Origin: PALG01 sp964495885
GTDB taxonomy: Bacteria; Bacteroidota; Bacteroidia; Flavobacteriales; Flavobacteriaceae
Assembly: GCA_964495885.1 (NCBI GenBank)
Contig: CAZBWO010000016.1
Coordinates: 1 to 64,000 of the forward strand
Length of the DNA stretch: 64,000 nt
Reading direction: 5' to 3'
How positions within the stretch are numbered: position 1 is the stretch's first letter; every line of letters starts with the position of its first letter. A program made the translations under genes and the position numbers. The notes beneath the pieces were generated by a model that saw nothing but the letters and a program-made list of their open reading frames with translations, did not search any database and was not told the DNA's origin. Shown here one piece after another: positions 52,394-61,145 of this stretch.

Positions 52394-53347
52394 ATGTCTG
52401 ACGTTGCAGCAATTGAACAACTCGTTTCAAAATACCAAGCATTACGAAAAGAAATTAAAAGAGTTATTGTAGGCCAGGATGAAGTAGTAGAGCAAGTACT
52501 TTTATCTATTTTTTCAGGCGGACATGCTTTACTTATTGGAGTACCCGGATTGGCAAAAACTTTATTGGTGAATACGGTAGCACAGGCACTTGGTCTTGAG
52601 TTTAAGCGAATTCAGTTTACACCAGACTTAATGCCTAGTGATATACTAGGTTCGGAAATCTTAGATAAAAACAGGGAATTCAAGTTTATCAAAGGCCCTA
52701 TTTTTGCAAATATTATTTTGGCAGATGAGATCAACCGTACCCCCCCTAAAACACAGGCAGCACTTTTGGAAGCAATGCAGGAACGTGCGGTAACCGTTGC
52801 GGGGCATCATTACAAACTAGATTTGCCTTATTTTGTACTGGCAACACAAAACCCCATAGAACAAGAAGGGACTTATCCGCTTCCGGAAGCGCAGTTAGAC
52901 CGTTTCATGTTTGCAATTAATTTAGATTATCCAACCTTCAATGAAGAAGTGGAAGTGGTAAAGAAAACCACCACACAAAACGAGGTGACAGTGAACGCAC
53001 TGTTTTCAGGTGATGAAATCATTCAGTATCAACAACTCATCCGTAGAATTCCTGTAGCAGATAATGTAGTTGAATATGCTGTAACCTTGGTTGGTAAGAG
53101 TAGGCCTAAAGGCCCTGCCGCTTCCGAAACCGTAAAAAATTACATCGATTGGGGTGCGGGTCCGCGTGCCTCACAAAATTTAATCCTAGGTGCAAAAGCC
53201 TATGCCGCCCTTCAAGGAAAATTCTCTCCAGATATTGAAGACGTGCAGAAAGTTGCCGTTGGGATATTACGGCATCGTTTAATTAAAAATTATAAAGCGG
53301 AAGCCGAGGGCTTAACCATTGAAGAGATTATTACTGGTTTGTATTAG
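52394..53347 (+). CDS. MoxR-family AAA+ ATPase
   Basis: A 317-residue cytoplasmic AAA+ protein. Walker A GVPGLAKT (about 47-54), Walker B IILADEINRTPPKTQAALLEAMQE (Asp-Glu at about 113), sensor 1 NPIEQEGTYPLPEAQLDRF (about 154-172) and the C-terminal lid domain are in order. MoxR ATPases often work with VWA-domain proteins to mature metalloenzymes or envelope proteins; no VWA gene follows here. Linked to the SurA-like genes and followed by a GldL-like mini-protein (GTG start overlapping the stop by one base). Confidence 0.95.
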   Translation: MSDVAAIEQLVSKYQALRKEIKRVIVGQDEVVEQVLLSIFSGGHALLIGVPGLAKTLLVNTVAQALGLEFKRIQFTPDLMPSDILGSEILDKNREFKFIKGPIFANIILADEINRTPPKTQAALLEAMQERAVTVAGHHYKLDLPYFVLATQNPIEQEGTYPLPEAQLDRFMFAINLDYPTFNEEVEVVKKTTTQNEVTVNALFSGDEIIQYQQLIRRIPVADNVVEYAVTLVGKSRPKGPAASETVKNYIDWGAGPRASQNLILGAKAYAALQGKFSPDIEDVQKVAVGILRHRLIKNYKAEAEGLTIEEIITGLY

Positions 53348-53559
53348 TGAACAATAAAAGTTTCATAATCCCTATCATTTTCTTTCTTATAGGAATTGCC
53401 CTTACAGTTATTGGGGCATTATTTAAAATACTTCATTGGACTCTTTCCTTTTTAAATGGAAAGTGGCTTTTCTCCATTGGATTGTTGTTTGTCTTTTTTG
53501 CAATCGCTATCTTTCTCTTTTTACTGTATCAAAATAACCAAAAAGGCTTAAATCAATAA
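53347..53559 (+). CDS. GldL-like 70-residue membrane protein
   Basis: A 70-residue inner-membrane protein with two hydrophobic segments (about 6-25 and 40-62), starting at GTG 53347. The loop IGALFKILHW with Lys27 and the following LNGKWLFSIGLL strongly resemble the N-terminal transmembrane hairpin of GldL, the proton-conducting subunit of the gliding and type IX secretion motor. It lacks the cytoplasmic domain and, at the position where GldL has its essential glutamate (about 49), it carries Val/Phe. The comparison is from memory of GldL, so the family link is probable and the function is open. It is coupled to moxR. Confidence 0.8.
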   Translation: MNNKSFIIPIIFFLIGIALTVIGALFKILHWTLSFLNGKWLFSIGLLFVFFAIAIFLFLLYQNNQKGLNQ

Positions 53560-53586
53560 TTCAATTTTGGGTATCTTCGTAAGCCT

Positions 53587-54723
53587 ATGAAGATTGGAGG
53601 TTCCTCTACACGAATATTTGGATTAGACTTCATGCGTGCCGTTGCCATACTATTGGTAGTTTGTTCTCATGCATTGTGGGCATTTCCTCAAATTAAAGGT
53701 TCGTTTCAAGCCCTATTGGATTTTATGGGCATGATGGGTGTAGAGATTTTTTTCGTACTTAGTGGCTTTCTCATTGGCAGAATTTTATTGCGAATTTTCA
53801 CCAGCCCAGATTTTAAATCCCGTCATCTAACATATTTCTTAATTAGGCGCTGGTTTCGGACGCTCCCCAATTATTACTTAATCTTATTGATTAATATTCT
53901 TATTGTTTGGTATTTGGGAAGGGAGTTTGCAGATAGTCTTCCTTTGTACTTTGGATTCCTTCAGAATTTTAACTTCGGAATGGATATCTTTTTCACAGAA
54001 TCCTGGAGTTTGCCAGTGGAAGAATTTGCCTATATCCTTGGTCCTTTATTATTGTACCTTTTATTTTTTCTGAAGCTACCTGTTTCCCGAAACTTATTAT
54101 TTCTAGGCATTACCTTAAGCATTATCCTGTTTTTTCTGGGAACCAAAATAGCTTACCATTTGCAACATGATTCAACAACCATGGAATATTGGAATATTCA
54201 TCTTAAAGCAGTGGTGATTTACAGGATTGATGCAATCTATTATGGCGTCTTGGCTGCCTACATTTCCAAAGAAGCCCCACGGTTTTGGAAAAATCAAAAA
54301 AGACGACTTTTCAAAATATCCCTTCTTTCTTTTTGTCTCTTGCAATATGCAATTGGCGCCTTCGGGTTGACCTTTGAAAATACACCAATGTTCATAAATG
54401 TATTCTATTTGCCCGTTACCTCTATTATCATTGCGCTCTCATTACCGTTTTTGTCGCAGTGGCAAAAAGCACCGAATTGGCTAATAAAGCCTATTACTTT
54501 TATAAGCCTTATTTCCTATGCCATGTATTTACTGCATTATTCCATTGTTTTGCAATTAATGCGGTATTGGATTCCCATTAAACAGGATAGTATTTTATAT
54601 ACACTTATTTTTTCAGTGGGATATGCGGTAATTACTATTGTACTTTCTTATGGTTTGTACCGTATATATGAAAAGCCCATGATGGATATTAGGGATCAAC
54701 CTTTTGTCAAAAAAAGATTTTAG
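53587..54723 (+). CDS. Acyltransferase 3 family membrane protein
   Basis: A 378-residue inner-membrane acyltransferase with ten hydrophobic segments. The N-terminal motif RIFGLDFMRAVAILLVVCSH holds the catalytic-type His of the family, and EIFFVLSGFLIGR and RRWFRTLPNYY follow as usual. Such proteins O-acetylate sugars, peptidoglycan or lipid A. The C-terminal SGNH domain of two-domain forms is absent. Substrate unknown. It is the last gene of the operon starting at 48145. Confidence 0.9.
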   Translation: MKIGGSSTRIFGLDFMRAVAILLVVCSHALWAFPQIKGSFQALLDFMGMMGVEIFFVLSGFLIGRILLRIFTSPDFKSRHLTYFLIRRWFRTLPNYYLILLINILIVWYLGREFADSLPLYFGFLQNFNFGMDIFFTESWSLPVEEFAYILGPLLLYLLFFLKLPVSRNLLFLGITLSIILFFLGTKIAYHLQHDSTTMEYWNIHLKAVVIYRIDAIYYGVLAAYISKEAPRFWKNQKRRLFKISLLSFCLLQYAIGAFGLTFENTPMFINVFYLPVTSIIIALSLPFLSQWQKAPNWLIKPITFISLISYAMYLLHYSIVLQLMRYWIPIKQDSILYTLIFSVGYAVITIVLSYGLYRIYEKPMMDIRDQPFVKKRF

Positions 54724-54868
54724 CCTCTTAAAATTATCAATCTTATAAAAAACCTAGCAAAAAATTAATAAATATTTAAGTTTATTCATTATTATTTTAC
54801 ATCCGCTGAATAAAAATTATAAAATATCCTAAATCGTTAGATTATTTTTAGTTCTGCGCTAATTTTTT

Positions 54869-54876
54869 TAATTTTG
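54869..54876 (+). promoter_or_regulatory. -7 box of aconitase
   Basis: TAATTTTG matches TAnnTTTG, 23 nt before the ATG. The 145 bp before it are AT-rich and hold nothing else recognisable. Confidence 0.6.
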
Positions 54877-54899
54877 CAACACTTCAAAAACAGATAACT

Positions 54900-57167
54900 A
54901 TGGCATTTGATTTCGATATGATAAAAGAGGTGTATTCCAACATTCCAAAAAGGGTTGATAAAGCCCGTGAAGTAGTTGGAAAACCCTTAACACTTTCAGA
55001 AAAAATACTCTATAGCCACCTTTGGGATGGAGCCCCTACCGAGGCATATACAAGGGCTAAAGATTATGTAGATTTTGCACCAGATAGGATTGCTTGTCAG
55101 GACGCCACCGCGCAAATGGCACTATTGCAATTTATGCAAGCTGGAAAGCAGAAAGTGGCAGTTCCTACCACCGTACATTGCGATCACTTGATTCAGGCAA
55201 AATCTGGAGCAGAACAAGATCTTAAAACGGCTATGTCTACCAGTAATGAGGTATTCCATTTCTTGGAATCTGTTTCCAACAAATACGGAATTGGTTTCTG
55301 GAAACCCGGCGCAGGAATTATCCACCAAGTAGTGCTTGAAAATTATGCCTTCCCTGGCGGAATGATGATTGGTACCGATTCCCACACAGTAAATGCCGGC
55401 GGATTGGGAATGGTTGCCATTGGAGTAGGAGGTGCAGATGCCGTTGACGTAATGGCTGGAATGCCTTGGGAATTAAAGTTCCCAAAATTGATTGGAGTGC
55501 GTTTAACAGGTAAATTATCTGGATGGACTTCTCCTAAGGACGTTATCCTGAAAGTTGCCGAAATCCTCACCGTAAAAGGTGGTACTGGTGCCATCGTTGA
55601 ATATTTTGGGCCTGGGGCTACTTCCATGTCTTGTACAGGAAAAGGAACCATTTGCAATATGGGTGCCGAAATAGGCGCCACGACTTCAACATTTGGATAC
55701 GACGATTCCATGGAGCGCTATTTACGTGCGACCGATAGGTCAAACGTAGCCGACGAAGCAAATAAAATTAGGGAATACCTTACGGCAGACCCTGAAGTAT
55801 ATGAAAATCCTGAACAATATTTTGATCAGGTAATTGATATCAATCTTACGGAATTACTTCCACATTTGAACGGGCCCTTTACGCCAGATTTAGCCACACC
55901 TGTTGGAACAATGCATGATAAAGCGGTCAAAAATGATTGGCCGTTGAAAGTGGAGTGGGGATTAATAGGTTCCTGTACTAATTCCTCTTATGAGGATTTA
56001 TCCAGGGCTTCTTCCATTGCGCAGCAAGCATTGGATAAAAAGCTGAAGACCAAAGCAGAGTTTGGAATCAATCCGGGATCTGAACAAGTACGTTACACTA
56101 CAGAGCGTGACGGAATTTTGGAAATTTTTGAAAAATTGGAAGCAAAGATCTTTACAAATGCTTGTGGCCCCTGTATCGGGCAATGGGCACGATATGAGGA
56201 TCCTAAAAATGCACCTAAAAATTCTATTGTGCATTCATTTAACCGAAACTTTGCAAAACGTGCAGATGGGAACCCTAACACCCATGCTTTTGTAGCTTCT
56301 CCAGAATTAACAGCGGCCATTGCTATTGCCGGCCGATTGGATTTCAATCCTATTACTGATACTTTAATCAATGAAGATGGGGAGGAAGTAAAATTGGATG
56401 AGCCAACAGGATGGGAACTTCCACCAAAAGGATTTGAGGTAAAGGATAATGGATACCTTGAACCAGTTGCAGATGGAAGCAATGTAGAGGTGGTTGTGAA
56501 TCCAACTTCAGAACGATTGGAATTACTCACTCCTTTTCAACCCATCAAGGATGAAGAACTTCAAGGAATGAAGTTGTTAATTAAAGCCTTTGGGAAATGT
56601 ACTACAGACCATATTTCCATGGCTGGACCATGGTTGCGTTTTAGAGGCCATTTAGATAACATATCCAATAACACTTTAATTGGAGCAGTAAATGCCTTCA
56701 ATAAGAAAACCAACTTTGTGAAAAACCAATTAGATGGTGAATACGGTGGTGTACCAGATACCCAACGTGTTTATAAGTCTAAAGGCATTAAAACGATAGT
56801 TGTGGGAGACCATAACTATGGAGAAGGTTCATCACGGGAACACGCTGCAATGCAGCCTAGACACTTAGGTGTTGCCGCTGTATTGGTGAAATCATTTGCA
56901 CGAATTCACGAGACTAACTTGAAAAAACAAGGAATGTTGGCACTTACCTTTGCAAATGAAAATGATTATGATTTAATCCAGGAGGATGATACCTTCAACT
57001 TTGTGGATATCCAAAACTTTGCGCCAGATACGCCGTTGACCATTGAAGTGGTACACAGTGATGGTAGCAAGGATACCATTAAGGCGAACCATAGTTATAA
57101 TGACCAACAAATAAAATGGTACCGGGAAGGTTCTGCTTTAAATTTAATTAAGAAGCAAAACGCATAA
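54900..57167 (+). CDS. Aconitate hydratase, mitochondrial type
   Basis: A 755-residue iron-sulfur enzyme interconverting citrate and isocitrate in the TCA cycle. The length and order are those of the mitochondrial-type aconitase rather than AcnB. Cluster ligands are visible in GSCTNSSYEDL (about 357-367) and NACGPCIGQW (about 419-428). Substrate-binding segments include GGLGMVAIGVGGADAVD, DHNYGEGSSREHAA (C-terminal swivel domain, about 639-652) and ARIHETNLKKQG. Together with fumC it is one of two TCA genes in the window. Monocistronic, with a terminator downstream. Confidence 0.97.
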   Translation: MAFDFDMIKEVYSNIPKRVDKAREVVGKPLTLSEKILYSHLWDGAPTEAYTRAKDYVDFAPDRIACQDATAQMALLQFMQAGKQKVAVPTTVHCDHLIQAKSGAEQDLKTAMSTSNEVFHFLESVSNKYGIGFWKPGAGIIHQVVLENYAFPGGMMIGTDSHTVNAGGLGMVAIGVGGADAVDVMAGMPWELKFPKLIGVRLTGKLSGWTSPKDVILKVAEILTVKGGTGAIVEYFGPGATSMSCTGKGTICNMGAEIGATTSTFGYDDSMERYLRATDRSNVADEANKIREYLTADPEVYENPEQYFDQVIDINLTELLPHLNGPFTPDLATPVGTMHDKAVKNDWPLKVEWGLIGSCTNSSYEDLSRASSIAQQALDKKLKTKAEFGINPGSEQVRYTTERDGILEIFEKLEAKIFTNACGPCIGQWARYEDPKNAPKNSIVHSFNRNFAKRADGNPNTHAFVASPELTAAIAIAGRLDFNPITDTLINEDGEEVKLDEPTGWELPPKGFEVKDNGYLEPVADGSNVEVVVNPTSERLELLTPFQPIKDEELQGMKLLIKAFGKCTTDHISMAGPWLRFRGHLDNISNNTLIGAVNAFNKKTNFVKNQLDGEYGGVPDTQRVYKSKGIKTIVVGDHNYGEGSSREHAAMQPRHLGVAAVLVKSFARIHETNLKKQGMLALTFANENDYDLIQEDDTFNFVDIQNFAPDTPLTIEVVHSDGSKDTIKANHSYNDQQIKWYREGSALNLIKKQNA

Positions 57168-57188
57168 TCCTTATACTATTCAGCATAG

Positions 57189-57215
57189 AAAAGCTCCCAT
57201 TTGGGAGCTTTTTTT
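57189..57215. terminator. Bidirectional terminator after aconitase
   Basis: AAAGCTCCCA-TT-TGGGAGCTTTTTTT between convergent genes. Confidence 0.9.
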
Positions 57216-57218
57216 ATT

Positions 57219-57884
57219 TTATCTTAATTGATGAATGGTAAAGAAACTATTGAAGTTGCTGCCGCTAAGATCTGCTGTAAGCAAACTTGAATCCAAATTA
57301 AACTGTACGGTATCTCCCGCATTAAGCACAAGTAAGGTGGTAGTACTTCGAAAAGGAGGAGTGGCATTGATACTCAATATACCCACATTTGCATAATTAG
57401 CAGTTGCTACAGTTACTCCATTGTGTAATATGGAAACCCCAAAATCTGTTGCCACTGCTAACGACCCGTTGGCTTCAATCTGTACATAGATTTGATAGAT
57501 TCCATCGTTTTTAGCTGTATACACATGAGTGCTTGTGTTGAATTCATCGAGGACATCTATAGTTTTTTGATCAAAAGGAATAATGGATGACCCTGATAAT
57601 ATACTTAGGGTAATTGCCCCAGAAGATGCAAAGTCCCCACGTACCAATGAGGGTATAGCTTCATTCACCACGGTATTGGCCGTTATGGTTTTTACAATGC
57701 CATCGTCTGAAACAACAAGAATGGAATCTTTTGCAATACTTGGTTTAAGTTCTTCGGTTACAGAACGCAAGGCCATATTCCCATTTACGTCTAAGGTGGC
57801 AAGTGGACTTGTAGTGTTAATCCCCACTTGTGATGATGTATATACCGATTGTAATAACATCACCAAAATAAATATTCTCCCCAT
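57219..57884 (-). CDS. Exported protein with C1q/TNF-like C-terminal fold
   Basis: A 221-residue exported protein. Signal peptide about 1-19 is followed by QVGINTTSPLATLDVNGNM, a motif widely found at the start of flavobacterial surface or tail-fibre-like proteins. The C-terminal half (about 85-221) has the strand pattern of C1q/TNF-like jelly-roll domains: FDQKTIDVLDEFNTSTHVYT, then GIYQIYVQIEANGS, then FRSTTTLLVLNAGDTVQFN and a final FFTIHQL. No sorting domain is present. Likely a small extracellular binding protein. It faces aconitase tail to tail. Confidence 0.75.
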   Translation of the reverse strand: MGRIFILVMLLQSVYTSSQVGINTTSPLATLDVNGNMALRSVTEELKPSIAKDSILVVSDDGIVKTITANTVVNEAIPSLVRGDFASSGAITLSILSGSSIIPFDQKTIDVLDEFNTSTHVYTAKNDGIYQIYVQIEANGSLAVATDFGVSILHNGVTVATANYANVGILSINATPPFRSTTTLLVLNAGDTVQFNLDSSLLTADLSGSNFNSFFTIHQLR

Positions 57885-58063
57885 ATTATTTTGTTTTTGT
57901 TAATGAATCAACATGTAATAGATAAAATGTATCATTTTTATGTTAATTGTAAGAATAATTCTTACATAAATTGATTAATTATCGATAAAATGTATAATAT
58001 TTTAACATTTGTAAGTCCTTAGCACTTGATACGACTATGTAGTAGTTATAATCTTAATTTCAG

Positions 58064-58732
58064 ATGGACACACTTTGGTTTTTTGAGGATGTGAATCTTT
58101 TCAAACTACTCTGCCCCCATAAATATAAATCCTATAAGGAGCAACATACCTTTCAGCAGTATCATAAGGAAGACTATGTGTACTTTGAGGAAGATCATTC
58201 CAATAAGGTTTTCCTTATAGAAAAGGGGAAAGTAAAAATAGGGTACTATACTGAAGACGGCGAAGAAGTCATTAAGGCTATTCTTTCCCGTGGGGAGTTA
58301 TTTGGCGAAAAGGCCATACTGGGAGAGGTCAAACGTGATGAATTTGCCAAATCCTTAGACAATGAAACATGTATTTGCCCTGTGGGAGTGGAAACCTTAC
58401 ATGACCTTATGCGGGACAATAAAAGCTTCAGTTTTAGGATATATAAATTAATTGGCTTTCGGATTAAAAAACTGGAACGACGCTTGGAAATCATGCTCTT
58501 CAAAGATGCACACAAGCGCGTAGAGGAATTCTTAAAGGAATTGGCCAAGGATTACGGGTATTGTTGCCCCAAAACCGGGGATACCGTAGTGAAACATCCT
58601 TATACCCAAAAAGAGATTGCTACACTCATTGGGACTTCCCGTCCCACCTTCAATGCGATTATGAACCAATTTAGAGAAGAAGACAAGATAGATTTCCGTA
58701 GGAAGGAAATCCGTTTAAAATTTTCTGTCTAA
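58064..58732 (+). CDS. Crp/Fnr-family transcription regulator
   Basis: A 222-residue cytoplasmic regulator. The cyclic-nucleotide-binding beta-roll spans about 20-120 (VYFEEDHSNKVFLIEKGKVKIGYY, ILSRGELFGEKAIL). Arg and Ser of the cAMP-binding cassette are not in their usual places, so cAMP need not be the ligand. After the dimerisation helix comes the winged helix-turn-helix (about 170-215, YTQKEIATLIGTSRPTFNAIMNQFREE). Cysteines at 109-ish and in YCCPKT do not form the Fnr cluster pattern. Its target may include the adjacent lipoprotein gene, 68 nt downstream on the same strand. Confidence 0.9.
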   Translation: MDTLWFFEDVNLFKLLCPHKYKSYKEQHTFQQYHKEDYVYFEEDHSNKVFLIEKGKVKIGYYTEDGEEVIKAILSRGELFGEKAILGEVKRDEFAKSLDNETCICPVGVETLHDLMRDNKSFSFRIYKLIGFRIKKLERRLEIMLFKDAHKRVEEFLKELAKDYGYCCPKTGDTVVKHPYTQKEIATLIGTSRPTFNAIMNQFREEDKIDFRRKEIRLKFSV

Positions 58733-58800
58733 TGTAAGCTAGCTAACATTTCATCTTCTTACGGCATTGTAATTTTGGACAAACTCTAAAATAAACTGCT

Positions 58801-59715
58801 ATGAAGAAATTATTGTTTGGAATACTTGCCTTGGGCATTACCTTGTATTCCTGTAGTTCTGATGATGATAGTACCGTTACGATTACAGAACCCACCCTTT
58901 CAAATTTAACCTTAAATCTTAACGGACTGGAAGACCTAGGAGCTAACTTTCGATATGAAGGATGGATTATGGTAGATGGAACTCCTATCTCTACGGGCAC
59001 GTTTAGTGTTGGAAGTAGCGGTGCCCTTTCAACCACCACTTTTGAAATTGATAGTGATCAACTAGCCGATGCCACTAAATTTATCCTAACCATTGAACCC
59101 AATCCAGATCCAGATCCTGCGCCATCTGACCAAAAATACTTGGCAGGTGACTTCTCTGGGAATAGCGCTTCCGTTGCGACGAATGTGGCACCTGCCATTG
59201 GGGACTTTAATGCTGTGGCAGGAGATTTCTTTTTGAGAACCCCTACCGATGAGCCCGTAGGATCTGCCAATAACGGAAACGATCAATACGGTGTATGGTT
59301 TGGGCTTCCGGGAATGCCTCCATCTGCTACGTTGAATCTGCCCGACTTACCCGAGGGCTGGGTCTATGAAGGTTGGGTGATAGGGGATAGCGGTCCCTTG
59401 TCTACTGGCCGATTTACCAATGTGGATACTATGGACCAAAACGCTGGATTGCCTACTAGTTTTGGGGGTACCGAACAAGCTGGGCCACCGCTTCCAGGAG
59501 AAGATTTCTTTAATAATGCACCTGCCGGTGAGACCTTCCCTTTGGATATACGGGGTAGAATGGTGGTCATTAGCGTAGAACCAGAACCAGATAATAGTCC
59601 TGCTCCGTTTACCTTGAAGCCCCTAGCAGCCATGGCTGGAAGTGATACCGCCCCTGCATCCTATGCATTTGGGGAAAACTTAGGTAGTTTTCCTAGTGGG
59701 ACCGTTACCCGCTAA
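58801..59715 (+). CDS. Duplicated anti-sigma-K-like lipoprotein
   Basis: A 304-residue lipoprotein (signal peptide with lipobox LYSCS, Cys about 18). Two similar modules are seen, the first at about 35-100 (LGANFRYEGWIMVDGTPISTGTF) and the second at about 180-270 (LPEGWVYEGWVIGDSGPLSTGRF). Each matches the core of anti-sigma-K factor C-terminal domains (YEGW..G.P.STG.F, then VISVEPEPD or LTIEPNPD), but there is no anti-sigma helical domain or zinc finger, so a regulatory role is not implied. The linkers are rich in Pro, Gly, Asn and Asp. Function unknown. Confidence 0.75.
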   Translation: MKKLLFGILALGITLYSCSSDDDSTVTITEPTLSNLTLNLNGLEDLGANFRYEGWIMVDGTPISTGTFSVGSSGALSTTTFEIDSDQLADATKFILTIEPNPDPDPAPSDQKYLAGDFSGNSASVATNVAPAIGDFNAVAGDFFLRTPTDEPVGSANNGNDQYGVWFGLPGMPPSATLNLPDLPEGWVYEGWVIGDSGPLSTGRFTNVDTMDQNAGLPTSFGGTEQAGPPLPGEDFFNNAPAGETFPLDIRGRMVVISVEPEPDNSPAPFTLKPLAAMAGSDTAPASYAFGENLGSFPSGTVTR

Positions 59716-59743
59716 GTTTTCGTGTACTTGTTTGTTTGTGATG

Positions 59744-59769
59744 AAAAGTCCCGTTAAGCGGGACTTTTT
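59744..59769 (+). terminator. Terminator after the lipoprotein gene
   Basis: AAAAGTCCCG-TTAA-CGGGACTTTTT stem with T-rich tail, 29 bp after the stop. Confidence 0.85.
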
Positions 59770-59793
59770 ATTTATTTTTGAAAAAAAAGAAGC

Positions 59794-60363
59794 ATGAACG
59801 TACGCGCACTGTTAAAGAAACATTGGAGCACTTTACTAATCCTTATTTTTATTGGGTTGTTACTATTCCCAAAGACAGGAATGCCCATTAAAGTCTTTTT
59901 TAGCAAACTCATTGCTTTTTCACCTTCTGAAATCCCTGCTGAAAAAAGGGAGACACTTTCCAGTTATGCCTGGAGCTTGGAAAACCTTCACGGACAGCCA
60001 GTAGACTTTTCCTTTTCGGAAGGGAAAGTGGTTGTGGTGAATGTATGGGCTACTTGGTGCCCGCCCTGCGTGGCCGAACTTCCTTCCTTTCAAGCTTTGG
60101 TAAAGGATTACGAACAAAAGGTAGACTTCTATTTTGTTTCCATGGAGGAGCTTGCCCACCTCAATGGGTATATGAATAAGAAAGGCTATTTCTTTCCCGT
60201 ATTTAGGCCTTTGGGTCCTTTCCCGGATGAGTTGAGTACACATTCGTTTCCTACCACCTTTGTAATCTCTAAAACAGGGGAAATTGTCATCAAGAAGAAG
60301 GGAGCTGCCGATTGGAACAGTGACAATGTTAGGGAGTTGCTGGATGAGTTATTGGCTGAATAG
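59794..60363 (+). CDS. TlpA-like membrane-anchored thioredoxin
   Basis: A 189-residue protein with an N-terminal membrane segment (about 10-27) that places a thioredoxin-fold domain in the periplasm. Active site WATWCPPCVAELP (C89, C92). Later landmarks are FVSMEE and the cis-proline segment HSFPTTFVISKTG (about 149-161). TlpA-like proteins reduce cysteines of apocytochromes c before haem attachment, so it may serve the CcsBA pathway (11764). The gene stands alone behind a terminator and before the 11-nt repeat array. Confidence 0.93.
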   Translation: MNVRALLKKHWSTLLILIFIGLLLFPKTGMPIKVFFSKLIAFSPSEIPAEKRETLSSYAWSLENLHGQPVDFSFSEGKVVVVNVWATWCPPCVAELPSFQALVKDYEQKVDFYFVSMEELAHLNGYMNKKGYFFPVFRPLGPFPDELSTHSFPTTFVISKTGEIVIKKKGAADWNSDNVRELLDELLAE

Positions 60364-60728
60364 CCTATCGCAATGTGCTTCCGAAGATTTAAAAGTACTT
60401 CACTATACCATAAGTTTAACAGCAATTATTAGTTGTAATAGGGGATAAGAGGCATCTTATATGCCTTTGATATGCCTTTGATATGCCTTTGATATGCCTT
60501 TGATATGCCTTTGATATGCCTTTGATATGGAGTATCTATGGGTTATCTATGGATCAACCACGACATATATACGATATACATACGGTATATATACGGCATA
60601 AATACGACATAGATACGGTATACAACTTTTGGGAATCCTACTTTTGGAAGGTCATTGTAGGTGTTGTAACAATATAACGTTATTTGATACTAATATAGTG
60701 TCATCAATCAAAAAAACCTCTTTCAACC
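60364..60728. other. 365-bp intergenic region holding the 11-nt array
   Basis: No gene. It contains the 11-nt-period array C (60460-60624), then AT-rich leader sequence of the DUF4870 gene. An open frame overlapping the start of the next gene is a shadow. Confidence 0.8.
60460..60624 (+). repeat. 11-nt-period array C (15 units)
   Basis: Fifteen consecutive units of exactly 11 nt: six identical TATGCCTTTGA; TATGGAGTATC, TATGGGTTATC, TATGGATCAAC; CACGACATATA, TACGATATACA, TACGGTATATA, TACGGCATAAA, TACGACATAGA, TACGGTATACA. The last six read in shifted phase as GGTATATATAC and similar, close to the GGTATAAAGGC unit at 26411-26454. No unit is lost and the register never slips over 165 bp. Confidence 0.93.
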
Positions 60729-61091
60729 ATGGAAACCATTCATTACACTCAAAAGCGCACAGACAACTCCCTGTTGGTCATCACCCACCTGTCACAGTTA
60801 TTGTATTATGTCACTGGATTTGGCGGACTTGTTGTTCCGTTGATTCTTTGGCTTACCCAAAAGGAAAAGATAGAAGGCATGGATGAACACGGGAAATCCA
60901 TCGTGAACTTTCAACTTAGTTTGATCCTTTACACCATTATAAGTATTCCCGGTATTTTATTACTGGGCTTAGGAATCCTCATGTTGATCTTTGTTGGAAT
61001 CATTGGGTTTATCATTCCCATTGTGAATGCCGTAAAGGCCAGTAACGGTCAATCGCCCAGTCACTTTATGACGATACGGTTTATTCCTTAA
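60729..61091 (+). CDS. DUF4870 membrane protein
   Basis: A 120-residue inner-membrane protein with three or four hydrophobic segments (about 20-40, 68-90, 92-108). DUF4870 landmarks are visible: LSQLLYYVTGFGGLVVPLILWLTQKEK, KSIVNFQLSLILY, then GFIIPIVNAVKASNG near the end. Function of the family is unknown. The start is the ATG at 60729; the array C ends about 100 bp upstream, so the repeat lies in or beside its promoter region. Confidence 0.88.
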   Translation: METIHYTQKRTDNSLLVITHLSQLLYYVTGFGGLVVPLILWLTQKEKIEGMDEHGKSIVNFQLSLILYTIISIPGILLLGLGILMLIFVGIIGFIIPIVNAVKASNGQSPSHFMTIRFIP

Positions 61092-61098
61092 AACATCA

Positions 61099-61124
61099 AA
61101 ACCCGCCAAATGGCGGGTTTTTTA
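61099..61124. terminator. Bidirectional terminator between DUF4870 gene and dnaN
   Basis: AAAACCCGCCA-AA-TGGCGGGTTTT, perfect stem with flanking A- and T-runs. Confidence 0.88.
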
Positions 61125-61145
61125 GTACACAATAGTTTGTTGCTT

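Noticed and set aside
60460..60624. CRISPR array
   Set aside because: Units are 11 nt with no spacers of 30 nt or more and no cas genes nearby.
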